Shown here piece by piece: positions 1 to 8,525 of a stretch of 64,000 bases of DNA. Under the pieces are notes generated by a model. That model was not told where the DNA came from and made no database searches. It saw only the letters and a program-made list of their open reading frames with translations. This stretch comes from Pedobacter sp. B4-66 (GTDB lineage Bacteria; Bacteroidota; Bacteroidia; Sphingobacteriales; Sphingobacteriaceae): the NCBI RefSeq assembly GCF_018492665.1, contig NZ_JAFVME010000010.1, forward strand, positions 124,001 to 188,000, written 5' to 3'. The translations under genes and the position numbers were made by a program. Position 1 is the stretch's first letter. Each line of letters starts with the position of its first letter.

Positions 1-206
1 TCGTATTTACCAAAGCAGATAAACAAGGCGCGGTAAAAACCGACAAAAATGTTTCTGCATTTAAAAAGGCATTAGGCGGGTGGTTTGAAGAAATCCCTCC
101 ATACTTTGTTACTTCAGCAGAAAAAAGTACCGGAAGAGACCAGGTTTTGAGCTTTATAGAAGAGGTAAATCATGACTTCGTAATGCCCATTTTAACCCCA
201 CAATAA
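1..206 (+). CDS. engB: EngB/YsxC-type ribosome biogenesis GTPase, C-terminal end only
   Basis: This is the last 67 codons of a gene that begins before the window. The first readable residues, VFTKADK, match the G4 base-recognition motif (T/NKxD) of the small TRAFAC GTPases. The following AFKKALGGWFEEIPPYFVTSA ends in a G5-like TSA before the stop at 204-206. Spacing and the short tail fit EngB (YsxC/YihA), which helps assemble the large ribosomal subunit. The downstream prenyltransferase starts 9 bases after the stop, so the two may be co-transcribed. Only the C-terminus is visible, so the G1-G3 motifs cannot be checked. Confidence 0.75.
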   Translation, partial: VFTKADKQGAVKTDKNVSAFKKALGGWFEEIPPYFVTSAEKSTGRDQVLSFIEEVNHDFVMPILTPQ

Positions 207-215
207 CGATTATTA

Positions 216-1082
216 ATGAAAAAGTATTTTTCACTGGTACTATTCGCTCACTCCATTTTTGCTTTACCATTTGCACTGATAGGCTTTTTTCTGGGGGTAA
301 CTACAACCTCAAATCCATTTAACTGGTTACTGCTTGTATTGGTCCTATTATGTATGGTTTTTGCCCGTAATGCTGCAATGGCTTTTAACAGATACCTGGA
401 TAGAAATATTGACGCAAAAAATCCGCGTACTCAAATGCGCGACATCCCTGCGGGTAAAATATCTGCTAATGAAGCCCTAATATTTGTAATCATTAACTGC
501 GTTCTTTTTATTATTACAACGGCATTCATTAACAGCCTTTGCCTTTACCTTTCGCCTGTAGCACTCTTTGTGGTACTATTTTACAGTTACACGAAAAGGT
601 TCACCGCTTTATGCCACATGGTACTGGGATTAGGCCTTTCGCTTGCCCCTATTGGCGCTTACATTGCTGTAACCGGAGTATTTAACATTGTTCCTGTGCT
701 TTATTCTTTCGCCGTATTGTTCTGGGTTAGTGGATTCGACATTATATACGCCCTGCAGGATGAAGATTTTGACAGAAATGAAAAATTACATTCTATCCCT
801 GCAGCCATAGGCATCAAAAATGCCTTAAACCTTTCAATAGTACTACATGTTTTTTCTGCACTATGTGTAATCCTACCTGTAATGTTTACTACATTCAGCT
901 GGGTATATTATGTGGGAGTAGCCTTCTTTTGCTTTATGCTAATTTATCAGCATTTACTTGTAAAGCCTAATGACATTAGTAAAGTAAATAAAGCATTTGC
1001 CACCACAAATGGATTTGCCTCTGTAATATTTGCTATCTGTTTTTTAATCGATGCCTTCTTAAGAACCAACTTTAACTTCTAA
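216..1082 (+). CDS. UbiA-family prenyltransferase (4-hydroxybenzoate polyprenyltransferase-like, MqnP type)
   Basis: This is a 288-residue integral membrane enzyme of the UbiA superfamily, which attaches a polyprenyl chain to an aromatic acceptor in quinone synthesis. The first Asp-rich motif is seen in NRYLDRNIDAKNPRT (residues about 57-71). The second is in YALQDEDFDRNEKLHSIP (about 178-195). Both are expected to bind Mg-prenyl diphosphate. About eight or nine hydrophobic segments are present. The closest remembered group is the ubiA_other/MqnP family used in futalosine-type menaquinone synthesis, but no mqn neighbour is visible, so the acceptor is inferred. Only 2 bases separate its stop from the next gene. 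Confidence 0.8.
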   Translation: MKKYFSLVLFAHSIFALPFALIGFFLGVTTTSNPFNWLLLVLVLLCMVFARNAAMAFNRYLDRNIDAKNPRTQMRDIPAGKISANEALIFVIINCVLFIITTAFINSLCLYLSPVALFVVLFYSYTKRFTALCHMVLGLGLSLAPIGAYIAVTGVFNIVPVLYSFAVLFWVSGFDIIYALQDEDFDRNEKLHSIPAAIGIKNALNLSIVLHVFSALCVILPVMFTTFSWVYYVGVAFFCFMLIYQHLLVKPNDISKVNKAFATTNGFASVIFAICFLIDAFLRTNFNF

Positions 1083-1084
1083 AT

Positions 1085-2800
1085 ATGATTAACCTTACCA
1101 TACCTAAAAAGAAAAGAATCTATATCCCTCAAGATCTCGAGATGCAATGGGATAATCTTGAGCCAATACTTAGTGAACTTTTGGAGCGTCCTATAGAGAA
1201 CGTAAATGAATTAGAGCAATGGTTAAAGGATAAAAGTGAATTAGAAGCTGCCTTAGAAGAGGATTTTGCATGGCGATACATTAAAATGAGTTGCGATACT
1301 GCAAATGAGACTTTGGTAAAAGAGTTTCAGTATTTTGCGACAGAAATTGAACCTAAAATTTCGCCAATTGCAAACCAGCTTAATCAAAAATTTAACGACA
1401 GTCCATTTATTGATGAACTGGATCATGATAAATATTTTGTTTACATAAGGGCTATCAGAAAAGCTTTAGAAATTTATCGCGAAGAAAACGTTGAGCTTTT
1501 AACTAAACTTCAAGTAACTCAGCAAAAGTACCAGGCCATTACCGGTGCAATGAGCGTGATTATCAACGAAAAAGAATATACGTTAGAACAAGCTGCCAAC
1601 TTCATTAAAGATACAGATAGAGATGTAAGACAACAGGCTTGGAAAACCATACAACAACGCAGATTAGTAGATAAAGACGAATTAAACATTTTATTTGATG
1701 AGCTGATCGTTATGCGTCATCAGGTTGCTTTAAATGCAGGTTTTGAGAACTATCGCGACTATATGTTCCAGGCATTGGGCCGCTTTGATTATACCCCTCA
1801 GGATTGCTATCATTTCCATGAAGCTATTGAAAAGCAAATCGTACCTATCTTAAAGGAACAGGCAGAGAAACGAGCTGAATTGCTTGGAATTGACACCTTG
1901 AAACCATGGGACATGGACGTAAGTACCACAGGTAAAGCTGCACTGAAACCATTTAAAGATGGAAAAGATCTGGTCGACAAAAGCATTGACTGTTTTAATG
2001 CCATAGACCCTAAATTGGGTCAAATGCTTTCAATAATGAAGGCAAATAACCTTTTTGATGTGGAAAGCAGAAAAGGGAAAGCACCTGGTGGTTACAACTA
2101 CCCTCTTGCAGAAACTGGAGCTCCTTTTATTTTCATGAACTCGGCCAATTCCTTAAGAGACTTAACTACTATGGTTCACGAAGGTGGCCATGCAATACAT
2201 ACCTTCCTTACTGCGAATCTAGAATTAAATGATTTTAAGCATTGTCCTTCTGAAGTTGCGGAACTTGCATCGATGAGCATGGAACTTATTTCTATGGACA
2301 ACTGGAACATCTATTTTGATAACGAGGAAGATCTGATCCGTGCCAAAAAAGAACAACTGGCTGATGTACTAAAAACCCTACCTTGGGTTGCGGTTATAGA
2401 TCAGTTTCAGCATTGGATTTATACTAATCCAGGCCACAATGCTGCCGACAGAGAAGAAGCTTTTAAACAAATATATACCCGTTTTGGTAGTGGTTTTACC
2501 AATTGGGACAGTCTGGAACATGAATTTGGTAATGTTTGGCAAAAACAACTGCATCTTTTTGAAGTTCCTTTCTATTACATTGAATATGCCATTGCGCAAT
2601 TAGGAGCTATTGCAATCTGGAAAAACTACAAAGAAAATCCTGAACAGGCATTACAACAGTATTTTGCGGCATTATCATTAGGATACACCAAACCAATCAA
2701 TGAAATTTATGAAACGGCCGGTATTAAATTTGATTTCAGCTTAAAATACATCGAAGAATTGGCGTCGTTTGTAAAAGATGAATTACATAAATTAGGTTAA
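1085..2800 (+). CDS. M3-family zinc oligoendopeptidase
   Basis: This 571-residue protein has the zinc motif HEGGH, with His365 as its first residue, inside MVHEGGHAIHTFL. The downstream sequence CPSEVAELASMSMELIS carries the expected third zinc ligand (Glu). These features define the M3 (thimet/oligoendopeptidase F-like) metallopeptidases, which cleave short peptides in the cytoplasm. There is no signal peptide, which agrees with a cytosolic location. The length is usual for the group. It starts 2 bases after the prenyltransferase stop, so it is probably in the same transcript, although no functional link is obvious. Confidence 0.9.
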   Translation: MINLTIPKKKRIYIPQDLEMQWDNLEPILSELLERPIENVNELEQWLKDKSELEAALEEDFAWRYIKMSCDTANETLVKEFQYFATEIEPKISPIANQLNQKFNDSPFIDELDHDKYFVYIRAIRKALEIYREENVELLTKLQVTQQKYQAITGAMSVIINEKEYTLEQAANFIKDTDRDVRQQAWKTIQQRRLVDKDELNILFDELIVMRHQVALNAGFENYRDYMFQALGRFDYTPQDCYHFHEAIEKQIVPILKEQAEKRAELLGIDTLKPWDMDVSTTGKAALKPFKDGKDLVDKSIDCFNAIDPKLGQMLSIMKANNLFDVESRKGKAPGGYNYPLAETGAPFIFMNSANSLRDLTTMVHEGGHAIHTFLTANLELNDFKHCPSEVAELASMSMELISMDNWNIYFDNEEDLIRAKKEQLADVLKTLPWVAVIDQFQHWIYTNPGHNAADREEAFKQIYTRFGSGFTNWDSLEHEFGNVWQKQLHLFEVPFYYIEYAIAQLGAIAIWKNYKENPEQALQQYFAALSLGYTKPINEIYETAGIKFDFSLKYIEELASFVKDELHKLG

Positions 2801-2855
2801 GTTTACAACATTATATTTAAGTTTGAATATCAAAACCCGACCTAAACGCTAGTGT

Positions 2856-4811
2856 ATGTTTGAAAAACTTTTCAGAAAAAAGTCAATAGCCAAAATATTA
2901 GAAGATGCTGAAAAAGGCTATGGCGATCATGGAGCTTCGCTTCACAAAACACTTGGCGTACGGGATTTAACGGCTTTTGGTATAGCGGCTATCATCGGAG
3001 CAGGTATTTTTAGTACCATTGGAAAAGCAAGTGCCGATGGTGGTCCGGCAGTAATTTTCTTATTTATATTTACTGCTGTAGCATGTAGTTTTGCCGCATT
3101 TGCCTATGCAGAGTTTGCCTCAATGGTTCCCGTATCCGGCAGTGCATATACTTATTCTTACGTTGCTTTTGGCGAGTTGGTGGCATGGATTATAGGCTGG
3201 TCGCTCATTATGGAATACGCTATTGGTAATATAACTGTAGCCATATCCTGGTCCGACTACTTTACAGGCCTCCTCTCCTCCATACGAATACCTGCATTCA
3301 ATATAAACGGAATTCACTTGCCCGATTGGATGACTATGGACTATTTAACTGCGTACAACGGCCATAAGCATGCAGAAGCGCTTGTAAACGCGGGGAAAAG
3401 CTTTGCCAACCTGGATGACGCAACAAGAATAGCAAACAACGCCTGGATAACAGCTCCCAAAATTGGAGATTTTCATATTGTTGCAGATTTACCTGCTTTA
3501 GGCATTATCATTTTCATTACCTGGCTAGTATACAGAGGGATGAAAGAATCAAGAAACGCCAGTAATGCAATGGTTATAGTAAAGCTTACTGTGATTTTGC
3601 TTGTACTTGCTGTAGGTGTGTTTTATGTCGATACTGCAAACTGGGATCCATTTGCACCCAATGGTGTATCCGGAGTATTAAAAGGGGTATCAGCAGTTTT
3701 CTTTGCTTATATCGGCTTTGATGCTATATCTACCACAGCCGAAGAATGTAAAAATCCTCAGAGGGATTTACCCAGAGGGATGATGTGGGCAATTATCATC
3801 TGCACTGTTTTATATGTAGCAATTGCACTCGTGCTTACAGGCATAGTTAGCTACAAACTTCTTGCAGTTGGCGATCCGTTGGCATTTGTATTTGATCAGA
3901 TAGATCTGAAACTAATGAGCGGTATAATAGCGGTTAGTGCTGTATTTGCAATGGCAAGTGTATTATTGGTATTTCAAATGGGACAACCAAGAATATGGAT
4001 GAGCATGAGTCGTGATGGCCTATTGCCTAAATCTTTTTCCAAGATTCATCCTAAATATAAAACCCCTTCTTTTTCGACTATCGTAGTAGGTTTTGTTGTA
4101 GCCATCCCTTCTCTTTTCATGAACCTTACCATTGTAACAGATCTTTGCTCAATAGGCACACTGTTTGCATTTGTACTGGTGTGTGCCGGAGTTCTTGTAT
4201 TGCAAAACAAACCTGATATTCAAAGGGGAAAATTCAGGATACCATATGTCAACTCTAAATTCATTATCCCTATTTTATTTATTGGATCATTATTTTTTGG
4301 GTTTAGCTTCTATAAAAAGGAGACTACAGCATTTATATTAAATACTCCAAGAATATATGAGCCGGTAAGTTTTATTACCTCCTTAAATGATCAGGAACTT
4401 AGTACTATTAAAAAAGAAATAGAGATTGCTCAAACTAAAGCCAACCTTATTGAGAAGAATACAGATTCAGAGGCATATTTAAATCAGCTATCTGCAGAAC
4501 AATATGAACAGTTCATCAATAACTCTGAGATCACTCAGGAAAAGAAATATGAAAGTGGATGGAAATTGTTTAAACATAAAATCCCTATGTGGATTTTCTT
4601 CTTTATCTGCCTTGTAATTATCTATTACTGCATCACTAAAAACCTTTCGCTTATTCCTGTTTTAGGCTTAATGAGTTGTCTGTATATGATGTGCGAATTG
4701 GGTATTTCCAACTGGATAGGATTCGGCATCTGGCTAATTGTTGGTCTATTTGTTTATTTCCTTTATGGATTTAAACATAGTAAACTCAGATTGGCTGAAA
4801 GTAATTCTTAA
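2856..4811 (+). CDS. APC-superfamily amino acid permease (cationic amino acid transporter-like)
   Basis: This is a 651-residue inner-membrane transporter. The conserved GAGIF substrate-backbone motif of APC permeases is at residues 48-52, and the YIGFDAISTTAEE block is typical of the CAT (cationic amino acid) subgroup. About 12-14 membrane segments are present. Unlike a minimal APC carrier, it has a hydrophilic stretch of roughly 90 residues (about 486-577) before the last membrane segments. It is rich in Glu, Lys and Gln and may form a coiled or folded domain. It stands alone, ends just before a strong terminator, and its substrate cannot be read from sequence. Confidence 0.85.
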   Translation: MFEKLFRKKSIAKILEDAEKGYGDHGASLHKTLGVRDLTAFGIAAIIGAGIFSTIGKASADGGPAVIFLFIFTAVACSFAAFAYAEFASMVPVSGSAYTYSYVAFGELVAWIIGWSLIMEYAIGNITVAISWSDYFTGLLSSIRIPAFNINGIHLPDWMTMDYLTAYNGHKHAEALVNAGKSFANLDDATRIANNAWITAPKIGDFHIVADLPALGIIIFITWLVYRGMKESRNASNAMVIVKLTVILLVLAVGVFYVDTANWDPFAPNGVSGVLKGVSAVFFAYIGFDAISTTAEECKNPQRDLPRGMMWAIIICTVLYVAIALVLTGIVSYKLLAVGDPLAFVFDQIDLKLMSGIIAVSAVFAMASVLLVFQMGQPRIWMSMSRDGLLPKSFSKIHPKYKTPSFSTIVVGFVVAIPSLFMNLTIVTDLCSIGTLFAFVLVCAGVLVLQNKPDIQRGKFRIPYVNSKFIIPILFIGSLFFGFSFYKKETTAFILNTPRIYEPVSFITSLNDQELSTIKKEIEIAQTKANLIEKNTDSEAYLNQLSAEQYEQFINNSEITQEKKYESGWKLFKHKIPMWIFFFICLVIIYYCITKNLSLIPVLGLMSCLYMMCELGISNWIGFGIWLIVGLFVYFLYGFKHSKLRLAESNS

Positions 4812-4849
4812 AGAACAGATTGCTATCCCTGAAATAAATTCAGGATATT

Positions 4850-4901
4850 GATTATAAAAAGAGCCTTATCAAACTATTTGATTAAGGCTCTTTTTATAAT
4901 C
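4850..4901 (+). terminator. Strong intrinsic terminator after the permease gene
   Basis: The outer arms, 4850-4868 and the matching stretch ending at 4901, are exact reverse complements over 19 bases. They include GAGCCTTA/TAAGGCTC followed by five T. A short inner stem closes the loop with one bulged base. The hairpin lies 38 bases after the permease stop. The A and T flanks make it usable in either direction. Confidence 0.85.
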
Positions 4902-5019
4902 AAAAAACCCTAACCTGTAGAAAATATTACCCAACTACACAATATTTTCAAAATAAAAAATATTTTTTGAAAAAAAATTCCACAATTTGAGAATATATCT
5001 CTACATTTATAATAGTAAA

Positions 5020-5130
5020 AAACAAATAGCACTCATAGAGATGAGTACTATTTAAATTGCCCTCCTAATTATCCCTATAATTGTCTGGTTGGAAAATCGA
5101 CAATAGAGGCTCCTCCCCGGAGCCTTTTTT
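5020..5130 (+). ncRNA. Candidate intergenic small RNA with three hairpins
   Basis: The 323-base gap between the permease and kup holds no ORF of note, but three hairpins lie in a row on the plus strand. One is 5027-5050 (10-base arms, one mismatch). The second is 5080-5104 (ATTGTC/GACAAT). The third is a classic terminator at 5107-5130. An AT-rich stretch with TACATTTA (5002-5009) could be a weak -7 element. Kup is on the other strand, so this terminator does not serve a known plus-strand gene once the permease terminator at 4850 is taken into account. A small RNA is inferred; no family was recognised. Confidence 0.35.
5107..5130 (+). terminator. GC-rich intrinsic terminator on the plus strand
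   Basis: The arms AGGCTCC (5107-5113) and GGAGCCT (5119-5125) are perfect complements around a 5-base loop, followed by a T run to 5130. The T run is only on the plus strand, so it ends plus-strand transcription rather than that of kup, whose stop codon lies 5 bases away. Confidence 0.75.
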
Positions 5131-5134
5131 ATGA

Positions 5135-7087
5135 TTAAACGGGAAGCCTGTTAAGTTCTATATCATCAGGAGTCACAAAGATCAACGGAACTTTTTCTAC
5201 ATCAACATAACTTGAATCAAGCCCAAAACTGCGTTCTTCTGATAAACTTAAACGCTTCAGTATAAAGTAATAATTCATTATTGAACGTTCATAAAAACTC
5301 AACTTTGAAAACTTCGACAAATGCTTTTCTAAAAGCACGAATCTAAAATCACCAGCAATCTTATGCTTATTCAAAGAAGTGTACTGACTGGTAATATCAA
5401 CCTCACCGTTCTTTACTAATTCCTCAATCACTTTACGATACAGGAGGTTAACACTTTGTTCAACCCTAAACCCAAGCCTAAAGTCGATACGGATTAGTTT
5501 ACCCGGAATCAGAAATTCAACCTTATAATCACGTGTAAATGGTTCATCAACAACATCCACATGAACCAACCAATACACATCTGCCCGCTTAGGTTCCTTC
5601 TGTATTATTGAATAAATGATTTTTGATTCTATCTCCGTTTTAAAATTAGCACTGGTAAGATATACCAATTGAGAGGAATACTTTGGAACAGAGATATCAC
5701 TGCTCAGCTCACTTATGATCTCAAAATAATCTTCAATTTCAACATACTTAACAAACCTATTTTTAATTTTCCTCGCAACATACCAACACCACATTACAGT
5801 AAATAAAGCAGAACCGATCATTACAGTTACCCAACCACCATGAAAAAACTTCGCCATATTTCCAACAAGGAAAGTAAGCTCAAGCAAAACATAGATCAAT
5901 AAGAAAACTGCAATCACATATATTGGAACCTTTTTACGCTTCATATAAGCTGCAATTAATATCGTTGTAGATAGGAAAGTTAGGTTTATAGCCAAACCAT
6001 AAGCCCCCTCCATTGCCCCTGAGTTTTTGAATATCAGCACAACACCCATACAACCTGCCCAAAGTATCCAGTTTATCGATGGCACATAAATCTGTCCTTT
6101 TTGATTACTAGGGTAATTGATCCGAACCTTTGGCCAAAGATTTAACCTCACAGCTTCAGATATTAGAGTAAATGAGCCGGTAATCATCGCCTGACTGGCA
6201 ATTACAGCCGCACAAGTTGCCAAAGCAACCATAAACAACAGATACTCAGCTGGCACTATTTCAAAAAACGGATTCAAAGTGGTATTATATTTACCATGCT
6301 GCAGCACCCAGACACCTTGCCCGAGGTAGTTAAGAATCAGCATAGTCTTTACAAAAACCCAACTTACTCTAATGTTCTTTCTGCCACAATGTCCCATATC
6401 AGAATATAGTGCTTCAGCTCCTGTTGTACATAAAAACACCCCCCCTAATATCAAAAGAGCCATTGGATTATTTACCAGGAGATTAAAGGCATAATACGGA
6501 TTTAAAGCCCTAAAAATGCTTAGATCCTGGACTACAAACAACAAACCCAACAACCCTAATATGCCAAACCATAGGAACATTACGGGGCCAAATAACTTTC
6601 CAACCAAATCAGTCCCGAATTGCTGTATTACGAACAATGCAGTAATAATTGCCAAAACTATCGGAATCACCGATACATTAGGAAACTTTAATTGCAAACC
6701 TTCAATTGCAGATGTAACTGTAATACTAGGAGTAATAATACCATCAGCAAGCAGTGCACAGCCTCCAATTATCGCTGGCAATACCAACCACTTTGCATTT
6801 TTACGAACGAGAGAATACAATGAAAAAATTCCTCCTTCACCTTTGTTGTCTGCTTTCAAAGTAACCACAACATACTTCAGTGTGGTCTGCAAAGTCAAGG
6901 TCCAGATAATACAAGAAAGGGAACCAAGTACCAGATCTACATCTATTGATTGCCCACCATTAACTACAGAATTAAAAATGGCTTTTAGGGTGTAAAGTGG
7001 TGAAGTTCCAATATCCCCATACACAATTCCTAAACTTACCAATAATCCTCCGGCTGTGAGGGCGTTTAAATTCTTTTGACTAGACAC
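5135..7087 (-). CDS. kup: KUP-family potassium uptake transporter
   Basis: This 650-residue protein opens with the family signature GIVYGDIGTSPLYTLKA (about residues 20-36), where the Asp and GTSPLY are characteristic of KUP/HAK/KT potassium carriers. About 12 membrane segments fill the first 450 residues. A cytoplasmic C-terminal domain of about 190 residues follows. It imports K+ coupled to protons in other bacteria. It is a single-gene unit divergent from the small T9SS protein gene. Length and domain layout are normal. Confidence 0.95.
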   Translation of the reverse strand: MSSQKNLNALTAGGLLVSLGIVYGDIGTSPLYTLKAIFNSVVNGGQSIDVDLVLGSLSCIIWTLTLQTTLKYVVVTLKADNKGEGGIFSLYSLVRKNAKWLVLPAIIGGCALLADGIITPSITVTSAIEGLQLKFPNVSVIPIVLAIITALFVIQQFGTDLVGKLFGPVMFLWFGILGLLGLLFVVQDLSIFRALNPYYAFNLLVNNPMALLILGGVFLCTTGAEALYSDMGHCGRKNIRVSWVFVKTMLILNYLGQGVWVLQHGKYNTTLNPFFEIVPAEYLLFMVALATCAAVIASQAMITGSFTLISEAVRLNLWPKVRINYPSNQKGQIYVPSINWILWAGCMGVVLIFKNSGAMEGAYGLAINLTFLSTTILIAAYMKRKKVPIYVIAVFLLIYVLLELTFLVGNMAKFFHGGWVTVMIGSALFTVMWCWYVARKIKNRFVKYVEIEDYFEIISELSSDISVPKYSSQLVYLTSANFKTEIESKIIYSIIQKEPKRADVYWLVHVDVVDEPFTRDYKVEFLIPGKLIRIDFRLGFRVEQSVNLLYRKVIEELVKNGEVDITSQYTSLNKHKIAGDFRFVLLEKHLSKFSKLSFYERSIMNYYFILKRLSLSEERSFGLDSSYVDVEKVPLIFVTPDDIELNRLPV

Positions 7088-7254
7088 TTATTTAATTTTG
7101 ATTTGGTGGGTAAAATTACAGTAATTCCTATCTATATGCACAGTTTTCAGGCTTTTTTTAATCCCTTTAGACATTTTCAACATTACTATTCAGGATTCGG
7201 TAAACGTTAATACTTGTTAAATATTGTTAAATAATTTTTTATTCAACAAAATGA

Positions 7255-7286
7255 TTGATTTTTTTGTTTTATTATTTATATTTTTG
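7255..7286 (+). promoter_or_regulatory. Bacteroidetes-type promoter for the T9SS cargo gene
   Basis: TTG at 7255-7257 and TATTTTTG at 7279-7286 match the -33 (TTTG) and -7 (TAnnTTTG) elements, with a 21-base spacer. Transcription would start about 5-7 bases later, leaving under 10 bases of leader before the ATG at 7299. Confidence 0.5.
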
Positions 7287-7298
7287 GCAGTACCAAAC

Positions 7299-7820
7299 AT
7301 GAGCACGAAACACAGAATAGCGCTTCTCTTTAATATTTCTTGCATAATTTGCCTGAGTGTTTTTGGCAGTGTTAATGTTTTTGCCCAAAGATCCGACAGT
7401 ACATCCAGTGGGATCAGATCAAAAAGAATTAACAAAACCCCTCAAATCAAGGTCAACATACCAACTTATAAACCTAAATACAACTTAGGATTTATACAGT
7501 ATAATGATGTGATCTCTAATGCTAAAGTTGCTCCTGCTACCCAAACTAAACAAGAGAAAATCCTTTCTGTTTTAAAAGTTTATCCTAATCCTGTTGACGA
7601 TCAGGTAAATTTGATGTTAAGACTAGATCGTGAATCAAATCTTTCTGTGAAGATTATGGACTTATTAGGCAATGAGGTTGTGACTCTTTCAAATGAACGT
7701 ATTTCGGCCGGCGAGCAAACCAAAAGCTACACCATTCCAAACCGTTTAAATCCTGGCATCTATTTTCTAAAAATTGTAGCAGGTTCTGAAACAGTCGTTA
7801 AACGTATTTCAGTTTTATAA
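7299..7820 (+). CDS. Small secreted protein with a type IX secretion (T9SS type A) sorting domain
   Basis: From the ATG at 7299 the product has 173 residues. An earlier in-frame ATG at 7224 would place 25 hydrophobic residues before a second, better signal peptide (MSTKHRIALLF to NVFAQ) and overlaps the predicted promoter, so the later start is preferred. The last 80 residues (VYPNPVDDQVNLML to VVKRISVL) are a typical C-terminal sorting domain, with the YPNP opening, the LLGNEV turn and GIYFLKI. The domain should direct the protein through T9SS to the cell surface. The middle region of about 60 residues has no recognised fold, so the protein is little more than signal plus sorting domain. Confidence 0.85.
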   Translation: MSTKHRIALLFNISCIICLSVFGSVNVFAQRSDSTSSGIRSKRINKTPQIKVNIPTYKPKYNLGFIQYNDVISNAKVAPATQTKQEKILSVLKVYPNPVDDQVNLMLRLDRESNLSVKIMDLLGNEVVTLSNERISAGEQTKSYTIPNRLNPGIYFLKIVAGSETVVKRISVL

Positions 7821-7908
7821 GCTACATTAATCGATTTTCCTAATTGTTTCATCTGCGCAGAATGCATAATTTAGCAGCAGGTTAGTTTTTTCACAAAACA
7901 TCATACAA

Positions 7909-8520
7909 ATGAAGATAATCGCAATTGGACGCAATTACGCTGCTCATATTAAAGAGCTTAATAATCCGACACCCCAAAGTCCTGTTATATTTCTGAAGCC
8001 AGACACCGCTGTTTTAAAGGACAACAAACCTTTCTACATACCCGAATTCTCGTCAGACATCCATTATGAACTTGAAGTTGTTCTCAAAATCTGTAAAGAA
8101 GGAAAGCATATTTCCGAGAAATTTGCGCCTAACTATTACGAGGAAATGGGATTAGGAATAGATTTCACAGCCAGAGACATACAGACTCTACATAAAGAGA
8201 AGGGCCTGCCCTGGGAACTGGCAAAAGCTTTCGATAACTCTGCTGTCATTAGTACCTTTGTGCCTAAATCCCAATTCAGCGATGTCTACAACCTCGATTT
8301 TGAGTTAAAGATCAACAATGAGAACAGACAGACCGGCAATACTAAAGATATGCTGTTCCCGTTTGAAAGAATAATCTCCTTCGTATCCCAATACATCACT
8401 TTAAAAAAGGGCGACCTTATTTTTACAGGTACCCCAGAAGGTGTAGGAAAAGTAAACCCGGGAGATAAATTGGAAGCTTGGTTATCAGGTCAGCAACTAC
8501 TTAATTTCGACATAAAATAG
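7909..8520 (+). CDS. Fumarylacetoacetate hydrolase-family protein
   Basis: This 203-residue, single-domain FAH-fold enzyme shows the usual sequence landmarks: IGRNYAAHIKELN at the start, the metal-binding Glu pair in YELEVVLKI, GIDFTARDIQ, and GDLIFTGTPEGVGKV near the end. Members hydrolyse or decarboxylate small dicarbonyl or acylpyruvate compounds using Mg2+. The substrate cannot be assigned from sequence. The next gene begins 5 bases after the stop, so it leads a likely operon with the M23 peptidase and bcp. Confidence 0.88.
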   Translation: MKIIAIGRNYAAHIKELNNPTPQSPVIFLKPDTAVLKDNKPFYIPEFSSDIHYELEVVLKICKEGKHISEKFAPNYYEEMGLGIDFTARDIQTLHKEKGLPWELAKAFDNSAVISTFVPKSQFSDVYNLDFELKINNENRQTGNTKDMLFPFERIISFVSQYITLKKGDLIFTGTPEGVGKVNPGDKLEAWLSGQQLLNFDIK

Positions 8521-8525
8521 CATTA

